DNA of 64,000 nt, from the NCBI GenBank assembly GCA_039720395.1, contig CM077833.1:5595036-5659035 (forward strand), written 5' to 3'. Source of the stretch: Liquidambar formosana. Lineage: Eukaryota; Streptophyta; Magnoliopsida; Saxifragales; Altingiaceae. The position numbers and the translations under genes were made by a program. The notes beneath the pieces were generated by a model, which searched no databases, was not told the DNA's origin, and was given only the letters and a program-made list of their open reading frames with translations. Below, piece by piece: positions 23,474 to 36,260 of the stretch. Positions within the stretch are counted from its first letter, which is position 1; each line of letters starts with the position of its first letter.

Positions 23474-25182
23474 TGTAAGGAATTGATGTAGAGAAAAACT
23501 ACAAAGCGGAACATAATGATAAACAAAATCATAATACAATTCCTTAAAGCCAATGAATCTCATTGTGGTTCATACAAAACATAAAACCCTAACTAGAAGA
23601 AGGGTTAGAGCACTTACAGTTGATTTAAATCTTCAAACTCCAAGCTTTTGACTTTCTGGACAGTAATGGTTGATCCTTGAACAAGCAGCTATGAACAGCA
23701 CAAGTGCACTGCCTCCATGGTATCCACACCTAGCAAAGGCCTTCAAACTTCCTTCTAATTCCCCTTGTTGAATGCTAGAAGAGGAGAAGAAAGAGAGAGA
23801 GAGAAAGCATCCTCAGGTTCGGCTAAGAGAGAGGAGAGAGTGTTGTGTGTTATGTGTGCAAGGCATATACTAGTGTGCTTTATATAGCACACCATGCTAG
23901 GGCCAGCCATGGGGAATCCCACCAAGTGTGGGATTTGTAATTTCCCAAAATTGCATATTAGCCCCTATAATTTACATCTAATGCAAGTATGGCCCTAAAG
24001 AACTATTCTTATACACTCTTGCTCTTTCTCTCAAAGCTTTAAAGTCCCTATTTGCATCTTTGGTGTGTGACCCATTGGGTTCATAACATTTAGTAGTAGT
24101 AGGTAGTGGCACAAAATGTCACGTGGAGTGCCCAATGGAACACTTTCCATTAAGGGTCTAATTGGAACACCTTCCAATTCCCTAATTGATTATAACTCAT
24201 TTATATCAATTAGGGCTTCTATTAACCATGAGTAACATCTAGCAATGGCTCATGGTGTGATCCTAAATGAGGTGAATAATTATCAAACAAAGAATCCTTC
24301 AGTTACAGCTTAAGGTTACAATTACATCCCTCCATCATACACAATGTCTCTGTTTGAACTAATAGGACATAGGAGTCTGTCAAGTCCCTAGTTCAATACA
24401 TTTATGAACTTACCCAAAATATCAACTCATAAGATGCACTATGAAAACCCTTTTCCATGATCATCCTCATACTATGGCCACAGATTCACATGAGTTATAT
24501 TAATGAGTGTTCTTATGAGAACATTCTCTCCTTATTACAAGAAGTGATGGATCCCTTATTAATCACACACATGCCTTCATACATGTAACAGTAAACCCAA
24601 TGAACACCCTTGCAAACCCCATAGGGATAAAAAGTTAGTGCTATCAAACTTCTAAAGCTCCATGCATAAGACAACTATGGTGCCTTAGATCTAAAGATTA
24701 CTTGTACCACTGTAACTATGAGAAACTGATTGATAGGCAAGTAAAACTCCATTCAGTTGATCTCATGACTTTGGTCACATTCAGTGTACTTGTTTATTAA
24801 TACAACAAGCACCCACATGTTGGTTATAGTGTCTCCACACAAATAGCTTAGAAACTAGCTATCCTTCTAAAGAGCTAACCTAACATGTGCCAGTCCTATG
24901 GTTCATTATTATCCATCATAGTGAACCTTCAATTAGGAATGATTTAAGAATTTAGTACAGAGATATATATATAGTCTCATAATCACAACACCTTGTGATT
25001 TCATATTCTCAACTGTAACTCTGTGGACATATCATGTAAATATAAAGAATAGAATAAACATGATAGAAAAGCCCTTTTATTAAATTAATAATAAATGTGA
25101 CATACAATAAATAAAATCCTATGATTGTTCTTTATCCCTAAAGCATCATCTCTATGATTGGCTGTAGGGCATACAACTAACA
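23474..25182 (-). mobile_element. copia 5' LTR, subfamily B (1709 bp)
   Basis: On the minus strand starts TGTTAGTTGTATGCCCTACAGCC at 25182 and ends CATCAATTCCTTACA at 23474, then the PBS GTGGTATCAAAGCC (23473-23460). Termini match the LTR at 32368-34071 but differ from subfamily A. Confidence 0.9.
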
Positions 25183-26212
25183 ACAAAATCATCAACACAT
25201 GCATATTTAGAAAGGGGGAACAAAACAGAAGGCAAAAATAACAAAAAACAAACTTTTTGCCTAGAAGGGAATGCGTACATATTGGAGATAGGTGCATACG
25301 CACCCTATTTGCACATCACATAGAATCACATAATTCTTACATCAATCTATATCATGCATCCTAAATAAATAAAATATACAAAAATAAATACAAATATAAA
25401 AACTAAACCTAAATCATGCTAATCACGCTATAGACAAAAATAAATAAAATGAATAAAAATTTACCGACTTTATACTTGTTCGTGGCCCCTCAGGTCTTTG
25501 GATTGAATCAAGCCAACACGAATTCTCCTTTTTGTCAAAGCACTATCATAGCAAAGGGATCAAACTCACACAACTTTGAAAGGAAATAGGAAACGAAAGA
25601 GAATACAAGAAAAGAAAAGTGATTTTCGTCACTTTGCAATAACAGAAACTTCAATCGAGTTTTTAGGTATGAAAATATTGGAATTGGAAAAAACTCATGA
25701 AATACAAAGTTGTAGAGAATTAAATTATCTGTTTAAGAAGACAAATTTCATCCAATTGAATTATAATGAATTTCACTCCCTAAAAACCCTATTCTCCTCC
25801 CTCTCCTCCAAGGCATTAAAAAAATATTTATATCTGAAAACTAGGGTTTTTCCTCTCCTTTCTAGAGTAGGTTGTTTTTGGAGAATAATTAAACGATATT
25901 ACCAATAAATAGAAAAGTCTTCTAATCTGAATAGGAAAAGAAAATTGCATATTCTAAAAATTAAGAGAGTGACCACTAACACGCATACGCATGTATCATA
26001 TGTGCATAAAAACACCTATCACATACATAACATGCCAATGGTACGATAAAAATGACTAATTTAATGAAATAATTTTCTTTTATTTTTAAACAAAAATCCA
26101 ATGCTGTGATTCGCAGTAATCTTTCAAGGATAATCCATAAATAATCTCACTAAACTCATCATTGGGGTCCCGGGATTTAAGATGACAACGAGTAAAAAAT
26201 GGGGTGTCTATA
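25183..26212 (-). mobile_element. Tat-type LTR fragment, copy 1
   Basis: Roughly 90% similar by eye to 34195-35284. Minus-strand start TATAGACACCCCATTTT at 26212, preceded (on that strand) by a polypurine-like AAAAGAGGAGCAAC tract (26226-26213), so it is a 3' LTR. The rest of the LTR is cut off by the copia insertion ending at 25182. Contains CATACGCACC/ACGCATACGC variants of the GCGTACGC palindrome. Confidence 0.72.
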
Positions 26213-26401
26213 GTTGCTCCTCTTTTGGCTGAGTTTTGCATTGCAAATGAAAGTCAAAAGCATGAAAAGACGAAACATTTTTCTGGTTGGTAGCTTAAAG
26301 TCCACACACACACACACACACATGCAATAAGGTCATGTTAGGTTCAGCTGACTACCTACATACTCTGCAAAGATCAGACCTAGCGTAGTTTATGCAAGAT
26401 A
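26213..26401 (-). mobile_element. 3' UTR fragment of a Tat-type element, copy 1
   Basis: Aligns with 35285-35470 (TGAGTTTTGC, TGCAAACGAAAG, GATCAGACCTAGCGTAG blocks) and includes a short (CA)n run near 26297. It stops at about 26396-26405 inside an AACAAA shared with the copia leader that follows, suggesting a microhomology junction. Confidence 0.65.
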
Positions 26402-26670
26402 AAACAAATGGTGCATCGATCTAAGTTCTGTAGCGAAAGTTATGAATTTTTTACTACAAGCTGTTTGGGAAGACAGTTTTACACGGGAATGATGCAATAA
26501 CAGCAACTATGAGCTTTTGATGGAGATCAAAGGCATGGCAATGGTTGCCACCACTTGGGTTATGTTCTAGACATGGTAGGGAAGGGTTCCCAAGTATTCG
26601 AGTGCATCGTAATTGGATTAAGATGCTAAAACTAGTTTTTAGAAACCTAGTGTTTTCTTCATGTTGGCTG

Positions 26671-26695
26671 AACCTAGGGTTTGGAACCCTAGGTT
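26671..26695. repeat. AACCTAGGGTT hairpin, element 3
   Basis: Perfect 11-bp arms with a 3-nt loop. Confidence 0.88.
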
Positions 26696-28317
26696 GTTCA
26701 TCATCTTCTTCTTATTTTAATTTGATGTTTATAATTCATACGATGATAATATATAATTATATATTCTATTTATATAAATATTATATGTATTTGATACATT
26801 GAAATCAAATTAAAATCAATTAGAAGTTTGGCGTTCTTGATGGAGGCCGAACCTAGGGTTTTGACACTCTAGGGTTTGTGCTATTGATTTGATCAATTTA
26901 ATTCTCTAAAACTGTTTTAATATGATTATATTATTGATATACATATTTTAGATATGTTAAATATTAATTATTGCATGAGTTTTGAATAAAAAACAATTAA
27001 AAAGTTTGAAGTTTTTCAAAAATCAGCATAATAGTTTTTCTGCAAACTCGACACAGCCATGAAGATTGGCTTGTGGCTTGAGCTATAGGGCATAGCTGGT
27101 GGTGAGTCCACCACCATTAGGGTCATCCCTCACCTAGGGATTGATTCCAATAAGTTTGGCAGCCATGGGATGGCAGCCTTTAGGATTTTAGAACCTGTTC
27201 TTCACCATTATCGTTTTATGTAGTAAATTGGATAATCCTTCATGTTTGACTTGCAGCAGCTATTTGGGGATGATTTGATCACCAAGACCTCATCCACCGG
27301 GGTCAAAATTCATGAGGTAAGATGACTTGAGGGCAACTATGGCTTGGGCAGCCGTGATTTGATCGTGGCAGCCATGAGAAGCCATGGAAGCTTCACTTTT
27401 ACCAGTCGGTAGCAGCAAGGGTTTAGAGAAACCCCTCCCAATCGTGACCTAGGGCTTCTAGCCCTTCACCATCATCACCTTGAGACTTGACTAGGGTAGT
27501 GGGAGGTCACCATGGGTCATGGGCATGCAGCCATGGCCTGTGGAAGAAAGAGGAAGCCATTAAAGGCTGCTAGGGTTTCAGGTAAGCTTGAAACCCTAAC
27601 CCTAGTTCTTAAAAATTTGATTTTGCATTAATTAATTTTGAAATTAATTATATAATTAATATTGATTAATTTTATAATGTTTTAAATAGTTTAAGAGAAT
27701 TTTGGAATAAATTAATTTTCTGGAATTTTTATTTAAATAAAACTATTTTATTTATTAACTTAATTCCTAATACTATCGTATTGGATACTTATTTGTATTA
27801 TTTAATTGTTTTAATTGTTCTAATAATTTCGATTAATTTGATTAATCAAAATAAGATGTTTTAAAGAGTTGAAATAAGATTAGAATAGATTTAGATAATT
27901 TTGGGAAATTAATTGATTAAAAGGAGTTTTAATTCAATAATTGATTTCTAAATTAGGGTTTGGGAAATTCTAAGTTTAGAAATCAATAAATATGATTATT
28001 TTCATTATTTTAATTATGGAAATAATTATTTGATATCCCCTAATGAGATTAGGAGCATTGATGAGATTAATGAAGTCCAATTAATTGAAGTACCATAATG
28101 CCCATATGTTTTATTGCTTATAGTTATTTCCTTATTATATAATGTGATTGTATGGATGTGGATGGATGATGATTATGGACTAAGACCTAATAAACCAATT
28201 GTGATTGGCCGTCTTATTTTTATGGGATGTAATACTTTTCAAAGCATTGTAATTTATTATTGGTGATGAAATTTTTATTGGGGCTTGCATGCCACCTTCT
28301 CTCTTTCTATCATTTTC

Positions 28318-28448
28318 TTATGTACCCCATATTCCCCTTATGTATACCCTTCTTTAAATTATGTAAATGTTATGTAATTGAAAGTGCACTAAGGAGCATG
28401 GTGGACCCAAAAGAGCATGGTGGAGCCCAACAAGAGATTGGTGGATAA
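28318..28448 (+). CDS. small conserved leader ORF (copy in element 3, shortened)
   Basis: Starts MYPIFPLCIPF, keeps KCYVIESALRSMVDPKE, and ends early after GGAQQEIGG because of a TAA where other copies continue with the GGDHQA repeat. An upstream in-frame ATG exists at 28260. Same caution as for copy 1. Confidence 0.28.
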
Positions 28449-29060
28449 TGAAAGACTTGAAAGCTTGGAGAAGATTTTCAAGAGAGCTTGCATATTTTCA
28501 ATTGATTATTTTACGATCACCTGCACTTACCCATAGACCTTGGATTCAATTTATTAGCTTAGATTGAATCATCTAAAAGTCCATAATCATCATAGTGAGA
28601 GTTTTAATTTATGTGATAGTGTAGTAGCTCCAATACCATAATTTGGTATATGTTACCGGCCTATTCACTTAGCGACTAATATCAAAATATGGTACTTTAT
28701 ATATGTTGATATATTATAGCATGTGATGTATGATATATTATAGCATGAGATGTATGATATATAATAGCATGAGATGTGTGATTATAAATAGCATAATTTA
28801 TATGTTTTAAATTTTAATGCATGGAATGTATGTTTCAAAAAATGATGAGACCTTTTAAACCCTCCTTGTTCAAAAGATTAAGTTGTAAATGGAGAAGACA
28901 TTAGGGAATGAATTCTTTATTGCCTTCCATCATTATAGGATCATCTAGAGTCCCTTAATGTGGGTACCTGGCTGTAGACATGTAGGAGCTACCCATGTTA
29001 AAGATTCTATTTGAAACTATCACATATGAGATATTATAGGGTGTAAAGCTAATATATACC

Positions 29061-29264
29061 AAGAAACTATCATGTGAGGTACATTTTAGGATGAGCATAC
29101 CTGTGTGAATGATGGGTTTAACTTAACTAGGGAAGTATTCTAAGAAACTATCATGTGAGGTGTATATTCCCTTGATGCTAAATGATTGCAACTTGTTTAT
29201 GAAGCAATAGACAAAGAGTTGTCTTCTTATTGTGGGTTAGAAGTCAAGAAACTATCATGTGAGG
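29061..29264 (+). repeat. thrice-repeated pre-gag motif, element 3
   Basis: AAGAAACTATCATGTGAGG at 29061-29079, 29142-29160 and 29246-29264, start-to-start distances 81 and 104. Confidence 0.93.
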
Positions 29265-29464
29265 CTTTTAAGTCACAGTGGGACCCCAATCCCTACTAGG
29301 AATCTATTGATTCCTGAATTTCCATTAGAGGGTGTATGGGATTTGATAAAATAGTGGGAGGTACCATTATGATTAAAGACCCGATCATCTTGGATAAAAA
29401 TGAAATCTTATTTTTTGTTTAATTAAAGTTGTTAATGTAAATTACTAAATTACTCACCTCAAAA

Positions 29465-29960
29465 CCCTTATTTCCTACAATACAGGATATTGATAATTTG
29501 ACTGAACCTAATTTCTTTGATTGGCTTAGGAAATAGAAAATTGTTTTCAATTCCAAAAAGATTGCTTATATGCTATGAAGCCTTTTATTAAGGGCTCTCC
29601 ATTAAACATCCTAAGAAGAAAAGACACAATGTACAATTGGCATCTTGTTGTCATGCTATATGATAGTGTTAATGACTTCAGAAGCAAAATAAGTCAAATA
29701 CAAGTGCTTCTGATGTCCTACATTACATACAATGGTTATATGGTGAGCAAAATTGTACTATAAAGTATAGTGCATATAAAGGATTTCTTCTAAACTAGGA
29801 TTTAACAAAGGTTGTTTATTAATAATCATTCTTTAGAAGATGATTAACACATAAAGCTTGGGAAGCTAGAGGTGAAATGGAAGCGTAAAGGGAAGCAAGT
29901 CTTGAAAAGTCAAACACGAAGAAATATAATTATTTTGTAGCAAACATATGGTATAGTAAA
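29465..29960 (+). pseudogene. copia gag relic, element 3
   Basis: Translating 29480-29580 gives a degraded version of the gag start seen intact at 59313 (…TEPNFFDWLRK, KIVFNSKKIAYML) with internal stops. The rest is recognisable only by nucleotide similarity to the reverse of 19.5-20.0 kb. Codes for nothing now. Confidence 0.6.
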
Positions 29961-30029
29961 GGGAACTTGATAAAGTATCAATTTTCTTAGAAGAAACAAA
30001 CTTTTGAAATTTTGGTTTATGTTCTAATT

Positions 30030-32350
30030 AACTTGTTGGTTAGTTCTGCCTCTTGGTTTTTGGATTCCAGTGTAATCTAAAAGAAGCAGAAAGTTAAGTA
30101 GACAATAAGTTACCTTTAAAAATTTGATAGAGCAAGAGTTGCTAGATTAATTTTGTGACTTATTTCTTAACTTGGTCATTTAAGACATTCTAGGAATTTG
30201 ATTTCTGAATTTGAATGACTACCTAAATTAGAGGTTAATGATAAGAATGTAATGTATTCCAAGAATACAAGAGATGTAGAGACTCTCATTTAAATGTAGC
30301 AATTATGACTTGGTCATGAGATGACTAAGCCCATCTTTTACTTGATGAAGTGAAAGAGTTACATTTATAAGTTGACTAATACATTGTGATGTATATAGTC
30401 ATAAAGAGCAAACATTCAATTATAGTAGACTCCTCTTAGAATACCATAGCTCAATGATGAATCTAGAGAACGAATCGAACCCTATTATGATATGGTTTGA
30501 TTCATGACAAGTCTTACTAATTTAAATGTATCCATCTAGGATATACCTTGAAATTGTTACATATTGATAATTTTGGGTTCATTCCAGTTTTGTCCCAGAT
30601 ATATTATATTAGATATGATAAGTGAAGAAACCCAACTTAAAGAAGTTAAGGCTTGGGATTGTGCTACTTATGTCTAGAGACATTATGTAGACAATCTGGA
30701 AATAAGGTCAAGTAAGTGTTGATTTGTGGTATATCCCAAAAGTGGTTGGGATAGAATTTCTATTATCCTAATGAACAAAAGTTGTCCATTAGTATGTTTG
30801 TTGAATTTTCTTGAGAAAGAGTTCATTCAAGAAAGATGCAAAAGTAGATTAATAGAATTCACAGAATTGTCTGTAAATTCACAAAACAACAAAGATCTAA
30901 CTCTTGCCCCTATTGAGGCAAAACCTTTAATTACACCACACTCCTTTCATAGATTAAATTGGATTTTTTCAACATATAAGAAATATGGTATCTCTATTAT
31001 ATGTGAAAGAGTAGCTCTATGGTGATAAAGATCGCCAAAATAATCCTATTGATTATGATTAGGCGATGTTTGACATCAACTCAAGAAATGACTAATAGTC
31101 ATTAAATCCGATATGGTTAGGTAGAGACCTAGAAGGCTAGGCCATTTGAGAATGTTTCAACATAGAAAAAAAGTTGTCTATAAAGAAACTTGTTTGATAA
31201 TAGTTATGCTAAAATCCATTTGGATATTGTAATCTATAAACACACATTTTGAATATAAAATATGTCAAAAGGATATAAAGATTTTATATCCAATGGTGAA
31301 AAACCATAGAAGTGTGTAAGTTATAGAAGTCCATTAATGGACTACAAGATTCTCGTAATTGGAACATCTATAAAGTTGAAGTAATGAAATTGTTTGATTT
31401 TTCTCGTTGTATGGATGGACCATGAATGTATAAATAGTTAGTGGGAGTGCGATCATTTTCTTTATCCTATGAAGATGACATCCTAATCATTTGGAATTAT
31501 ATAGGAATGTAATCTAATGTGAAATTTTAGTTTTTCAGAAAAACTTCTTCATGAAAGATTTGGCAGAACCATCCAACAAAGATCTATAGAGATAGATCAT
31601 GTAGATTACTAAGTATCTCCAAATCATTGAACATAGTTGAAATGTTGAAGGAGTTCAACATGGAGAATTCCAAGAGAGGTCTGATTTACTTTAGACATGG
31701 AATTCATTTTTCCAAAGGGCAGGAGCCCTAGGATAACACAAATAAGGTTCTTAAAATGTTAAGAAGCCTTATTTTTCACTATGTACTGAACCTGATATCT
31801 ATTATATTGTAATTGTTACAATTAGTTATCAGTCAATCCAAATTTGGAATATTGAATTGTATATGGAAATTGTAACTCATAGTAGATGGGTATATGGATT
31901 TGGATATAATCCATATGGGTATATTTTATATTCACCTTAGTTGGTGAAGTACTTAAGGGAAGAACTGCATGTAGGATACAGTGGATTCTATTATTGAGGG
32001 TGAATTAATTGTCACATTTATAATAGTCTAGGAGACTATTTGGATCTATAACTTCATTTAGAACTTTGAGTTGTACCTTCCATTGAGCTGCCCATACCTT
32101 GTATTGTGACAACAATAGGGCTATAGCCCAAGCATAGGAACCACGATCTCATCAAAAGTCTAAACACATAGAGCGGCGATTCAAAGTGATTAGAGAAATC
32201 ATTGGAAGAGGTAACAAATATATACATTACAGAAGATATTAACAACATGAGTTAGTGTAGACCTACTAATCAAAACTTGGAGACATAATGGGTTATGCGT
32301 CAGACCTATATCTTGAGAATATGCGTATAAAATACTTGGTCGATTGACTT
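30030..32350 (+). pseudogene. copia pol relic (protease, integrase, RT, RNase H), element 3
   Basis: Short recognisable blocks appear in family order: an SWFLDSS-like protease site near 30050; an integrase C-terminal block near 30720-30850 (SGWDRI.IILMNKSCP ... FLEKEFIQER); an RT box at about 31467-31480 reading Y-E-D-D where YVDD is expected; the RT C-terminal palm/thumb block (MENSKRGLIYFRHGIHFSK) near 31660-31720; and RNase H remnants to 32350. Frames change many times. Intact relatives make a Gag-Pol polyprotein that copies and inserts the element. Confidence 0.65.
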
Positions 32351-32352
32351 TA

Positions 32353-32367
32353 GTGCAAGTGGGAGAT
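32353..32367 (+). other. copia polypurine tract, element 3
   Basis: GTGCAAGTGGGAGAT directly before the 3' LTR; same site precedes the LTRs at 63578 (plus) and 40590 (minus). Confidence 0.88.
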
Positions 32368-34071
32368 TGTTAGTTATATGCCCTATAGCCACTCATATAG
32401 ATGATGCTTCAGGGATAAATAACAATCATAGGATTTCATTTATTGTATGTCACATTTATTATTAATTTAATAAAAAGGTTTTTCTATCATGTTTATTCTA
32501 TTCTTTATATTTACATGATATGTCCATAGAGTTAGAGGTGAGAATATGAAATCACAAGGTGTTGTGATTATGAGACTATATATACATCTCTGTACTAAAC
32601 TCTTAAATAATTCCTAGTTGGAGGTTTACTATGATGGATAATAATGAACAATAAGACTAGCACATATTAGGTTAACTCTTTGGGAGGGTAGCTAGTCTCT
32701 GAGTTATTTGTGTGGAGACACAATAACCAACATGTGGGTGCTTGTTGTATAAATAAAGAAGTCCACTGAATGTGACCAAAGTCATGAGATCAGCTGAATG
32801 GAGTTTTACCTACTTGTCAATCAGTTTCTCATAGTTGCAGTGGTACAAGTAATCCTTAGACCTAAGGCACCACAATTGTCTTATGCACCACAGTTGTCTT
32901 ATGCATGGAGCTTTAGAGGTTTGATAACATTAAGTGTTTATCCCTATGGGGTTTGCAAGGGGGTTCATTGGCTCTACTGTTACATGTGTGAAGGCATGTG
33001 TGTGATCAATAATGGATCCATCACTTCTAGTAAAAGGGAGAAAATGTTCTCATAAGAACACTCATAAATATAACTCATGTGAATCTGTGGCCATAGTATG
33101 ATGATGATCATGGAAAAGGGTTTTCATTATGCATCTTATGAGTTGATATTTTGGGTAGGTTCATAAATGCATTGAACTAGGGACTTGATAGACTTCCATG
33201 TTCTATTAGTTTAATTAGAGACATTATGTATGATGAAGGGATGTAATTCTAACCTTAAGCTGTAACTAAAAGGTTCTTTGTTTGATAATTATTCACCTCA
33301 TTTAGGACCACACCATGAGCCATTGCTAGATGTTACTCATGGTTAGTAGAAGCCCTAATTGATATAAGTGAGTTATAATCAATTAGGAAATTGGAAGAAG
33401 TTCCAATTAGACCCTTAATGGAAAGTGTTCCATTGGGCACTTCATGTAACATTGAGTGCCAATTCCTACTACTAGATGTTGTGAACCCAATGGGTCACAC
33501 ACCAATAAGTGAAGAAGGACTTTAATGTTGTGAGAGAAAGGGCAAGAGTGAATTCAGAAAAGTTCTTAAGGGCTATACTTGCATTGGATGTAAATAGGAG
33601 GGGCTAATGTGAAATTTCAGGAAGTTGTTTCCCCCTTTATGGCTGGCCCTTATGGTGCCTATATAAGGCACACTAGCATGTGCCATAGGCATTAGAATCA
33701 CTCCACTCTCTCCCCTTGGCCAACCCTAGAGGAGCCTTTATCTCTCTCTCTTCTTATTCTCTTTCTCTAGCAATTCCTAAGGAGAACTAGAAGACAACTT
33801 AAAGGCTTTCACTTGGTGTGGATATTGTGCAGGCAGTCCACTTGTGCTGCTCGTAGCTGCTTGTTCAAAGATCATTCATTGCTGTCCAGAAATTCAAAAG
33901 CTTGGAGTTTGAAGACTTAAATCAACTGTAAGTGCTCTAACCCTTCTTCTATTTAGGGTTTTATGTTTTGTATGAACCACAATCAGATTTATGGGCTTTA
34001 AGGAATTGTATTAAGATTTTGTATATCATTATGTTCTACTTTGTAGTTTTTCTCTACATCAATTCTTTACA
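32368..34071 (+). mobile_element. copia 3' LTR, subfamily B (1704 bp)
   Basis: TGTTAGTTATATGCCCTATAGCC to CATCAATTCTTTACA; follows the PPT. Right flank AAAAC (34072-34076) is the expected TSD. Confidence 0.92.
33660..33668 (+). promoter_or_regulatory. candidate TATA box of the copia LTR, subfamily B
   Basis: TATATAAGG about 410 bp before the LTR end, in the position expected for a U3/R promoter. Inferred. Confidence 0.4.
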
Positions 34072-35284
34072 AAAACATAAACAGGCCAACAATCTATCTG
34101 TCGAGGTAAGGTGCGTACGCATCATTGATAGGTGCGTATGCACCTAATAAGCATTTCCACCGACTTAATCACATGATAAGCAAAACAGGAGGTAGAATCA
34201 TCAGCACATGCATATTTAGAAAGGGGAAATGGAACAGAAGGCAAAAATAACAAAAAATAAATTTTCTACCTAGAAGGGACTGTGTACGCATTGGAGATAG
34301 GTGTGTACGGTGCCTATTCGCACATCACATAGAATCACAGAATTCTTACATCAATCTATATCATGCATCCTAAATAAATAAAATATACAAAAATAAATAC
34401 AAATATAAAAACTAAACCTAAATCATGCTAATCACGCTTTAGACAAAAATAAATAAAATAAATACAAATTTACCGACTTTATATTTGTTCGTGGCCCCTC
34501 AGGTCTTTCGATTGAATCAAGCTAACACAAATCCTACTTTTCGTCAAAGTACTATCACAACAAAGGGATCAAACTCACACAACTTTGAAAGGAAATAGAA
34601 AATGAAAGAGAATAAGAGAAAAGAAAAGTGATGTTCGTCACTTTGCAACAGCAGAAACTTCAATCGAGTTTTTGGGTATGAAAATGTTGAAATTGGACAA
34701 AACTGATTAAATACAAAATTGTAGTGCATTAAATTATCTTTCTAAGAAGACCAATTTCATTCATTTCTGACTTCAGTGTCAAAAGGTATGATTAAAATAC
34801 GTTCGATGGTTTTCAAAAAAGCAACTATTGAATTATAATGAATTTCACTCCCTAAAAACCCTATTCTCCTCCTCCTCCTCCAAGGCATTAAAAGAATATT
34901 TGTATCTGAACACTAGGGTTTTTCCTCTCCTTTCTATACTAGATTTTTTCGAAGAATAATTAAAAGATATTACCAATAAATAGAAAAGTCTTCTAATTTG
35001 AATAGGAAAAGGAAATTGCATTTTCTAAAAATTAAGAGAGTGACTGCTAACACGCATACACATGTATCGTATGTGCATACGCATACTTATTACATACATA
35101 CACATGCTAATGGCATGATAAAAATGACTAATTTAATGAAATAATTTTCTTTTATTTTTAAACAAAAATCCCATGCTGTGATTCATACTAATCCTTCAAG
35201 GATAATCCATAAATAATCTCACCAAACTCATCATTGGAGTCCAGGGATTTAAGATGACAATGGGTACAAAATGACATGTCAACA
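34072..35284 (-). mobile_element. Tat-type LTR fragment, copy 2
   Basis: Start on the minus strand at 35284 (TGTTGACATGTCATTTTG), preceded by AAAAAAGTGGCAAC. Matches copy 1 (25183-26212) from 34195 onward and extends ~120 bp further into the LTR before the copia insertion. Contains GGTGCGTACGCATC and GTGCGTATGCACC palindromes at about 34110 and 34133. Confidence 0.72.
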
Positions 35285-36260
35285 GTTGCCACTTTTTTGA
35301 CTGAGTTTTGCGTTGCAAACGAAAGTCAAAAGCATGTAAAGACGAAACATTTTTCTGATTGGCAGCTTAAAGTTCACACACACTCACACATGCAATAGGT
35401 CGTGTTAGGCTCAGCTGACTACCTACGTACTCTGCGAAGATCAGACCTAGCGTAGTTTATGCAAAACAAAACAAACTTCATCTAGGCAAAGACAAAGGTA
35501 AGGTGGATAAGGTGTATCAAAATAGTAATTTTGGACTTATGAAGAATTGACCCTAATGAAGGTCACGGAGGGTCACCAAACCCTAACACTGATGGCTTTG
35601 AATGAAGGCTAATCAGCAAAATCTATAGAAAGCTGACTTGATGAAGGTACACTCAGATGTTATCTAACCCTGTAAAGAGGGTTAACCTTTACGAAGGTCT
35701 AGTCAAATGTTATCTATCTAACCCTATAAAGAGGGTTAACCTTGACAAAGGCCAACATCAGCAATTTTGGACCCTATAAAGAGGGTTGACCTTGACAAAG
35801 GCCCACAATGCTAATTTCGAACCCTATGAAGAGGGTTGACCTTAATAAAGGCCCATGACGCTAATTTCAGACCCTATAAAGAGGGTTAACCTTGATGAAG
35901 GCCCACGATAGTAATTTCAGACCCTATAAAGAGGGTTAACCTCGACAAAGGCCCAAGGTGCAAATTTTAGTAGTTATTAAACCTTAACAATGGTCAATCA
36001 GGATTTTGAACCCTAACGAAGGTTGATTAAGGTTTTCGGACCCTAACAAGGGTGGACCTTAACGAAGGCCAAAAGATGATGTTCAGACCTTAACGAAGAT
36101 CATTCAGGATTTCGAACCCTAACGAGGGTGAACCTTGACAAAGGCCAAACGAACGTATCAGACCTTAACAAGGGTTGACTCTGACAAGGATTAATCAGAC
36201 ATTTTGGACAAACCAAAGATATTCAACACATCACACATAGGTATTCAATGCACCAAAAGA
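35285..36260 (-). mobile_element. 3' UTR of a Tat-type element with tandem repeats, copy 2
   Basis: First ~190 bp match copy 1 (26213-26401). Then come tandem repeats (35667-35970) and looser related repeats with ACCCTAACGA/GACCTTAACGAAGG themes to about 36190. No integrase is recognised beyond it. Confidence 0.68.
35667..35970 (-). repeat. 50-bp tandem repeat in a Tat 3' UTR
   Basis: ACCCTATAAAGAGGGTT begins units at 35667 (variant), 35721, 35771, 35821, 35871 and 35921: period exactly 50 from 35721 on. The reverse complement (GGCCTTTGTCAAGGTC plus TATAGGGT) resembles the 80-bp unit at 13600. Confidence 0.93.

Larger units (their letters stand above)
18885..25182 (-). mobile_element. copia element 2: 5' LTR, leader and start of the gag-pol region, 3' part missing
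   Basis: Minus orientation. LTR at 25182-23474, PBS, leader blocks to about 20.1 kb, then degraded gag and protease/integrase sequence matching 29.4-30.6 kb of copia element 3 (reverse complement). No RT, RNase H, PPT or 3' LTR follow: at about 18885 it abuts element 1 in opposite orientation. Reading frames are full of stops; the gag start region is recognisable near 20.0-20.1 kb. Confidence 0.8.
26402..34071 (+). mobile_element. copia element 3, 5' LTR and first ~390 bp of leader missing
   Basis: Begins in leader sequence equivalent to 16446 of element 1, continues through the leader, pre-gag motif triplet, degraded gag, protease, integrase, RT and RNase H, and ends with PPT and a complete subfamily B 3' LTR (32368-34071). 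It retains more of pol than elements 4 and 5 but every frame is broken. The missing 5' end was lost at the junction at about 26400. Confidence 0.82.

Noticed and set aside
25576..25908. 110-codon plus-strand ORF in the Tat LTR fragment
   Set aside because: The homologous stretch at 34.58-34.95 kb does not keep the frame, so it is chance in LTR sequence.
35667..35970. CRISPR-like array of 50-bp units
   Set aside because: Repeats are head-to-tail and diverged along their length with no repeat/spacer alternation; plant retrotransposon 3' UTR context.
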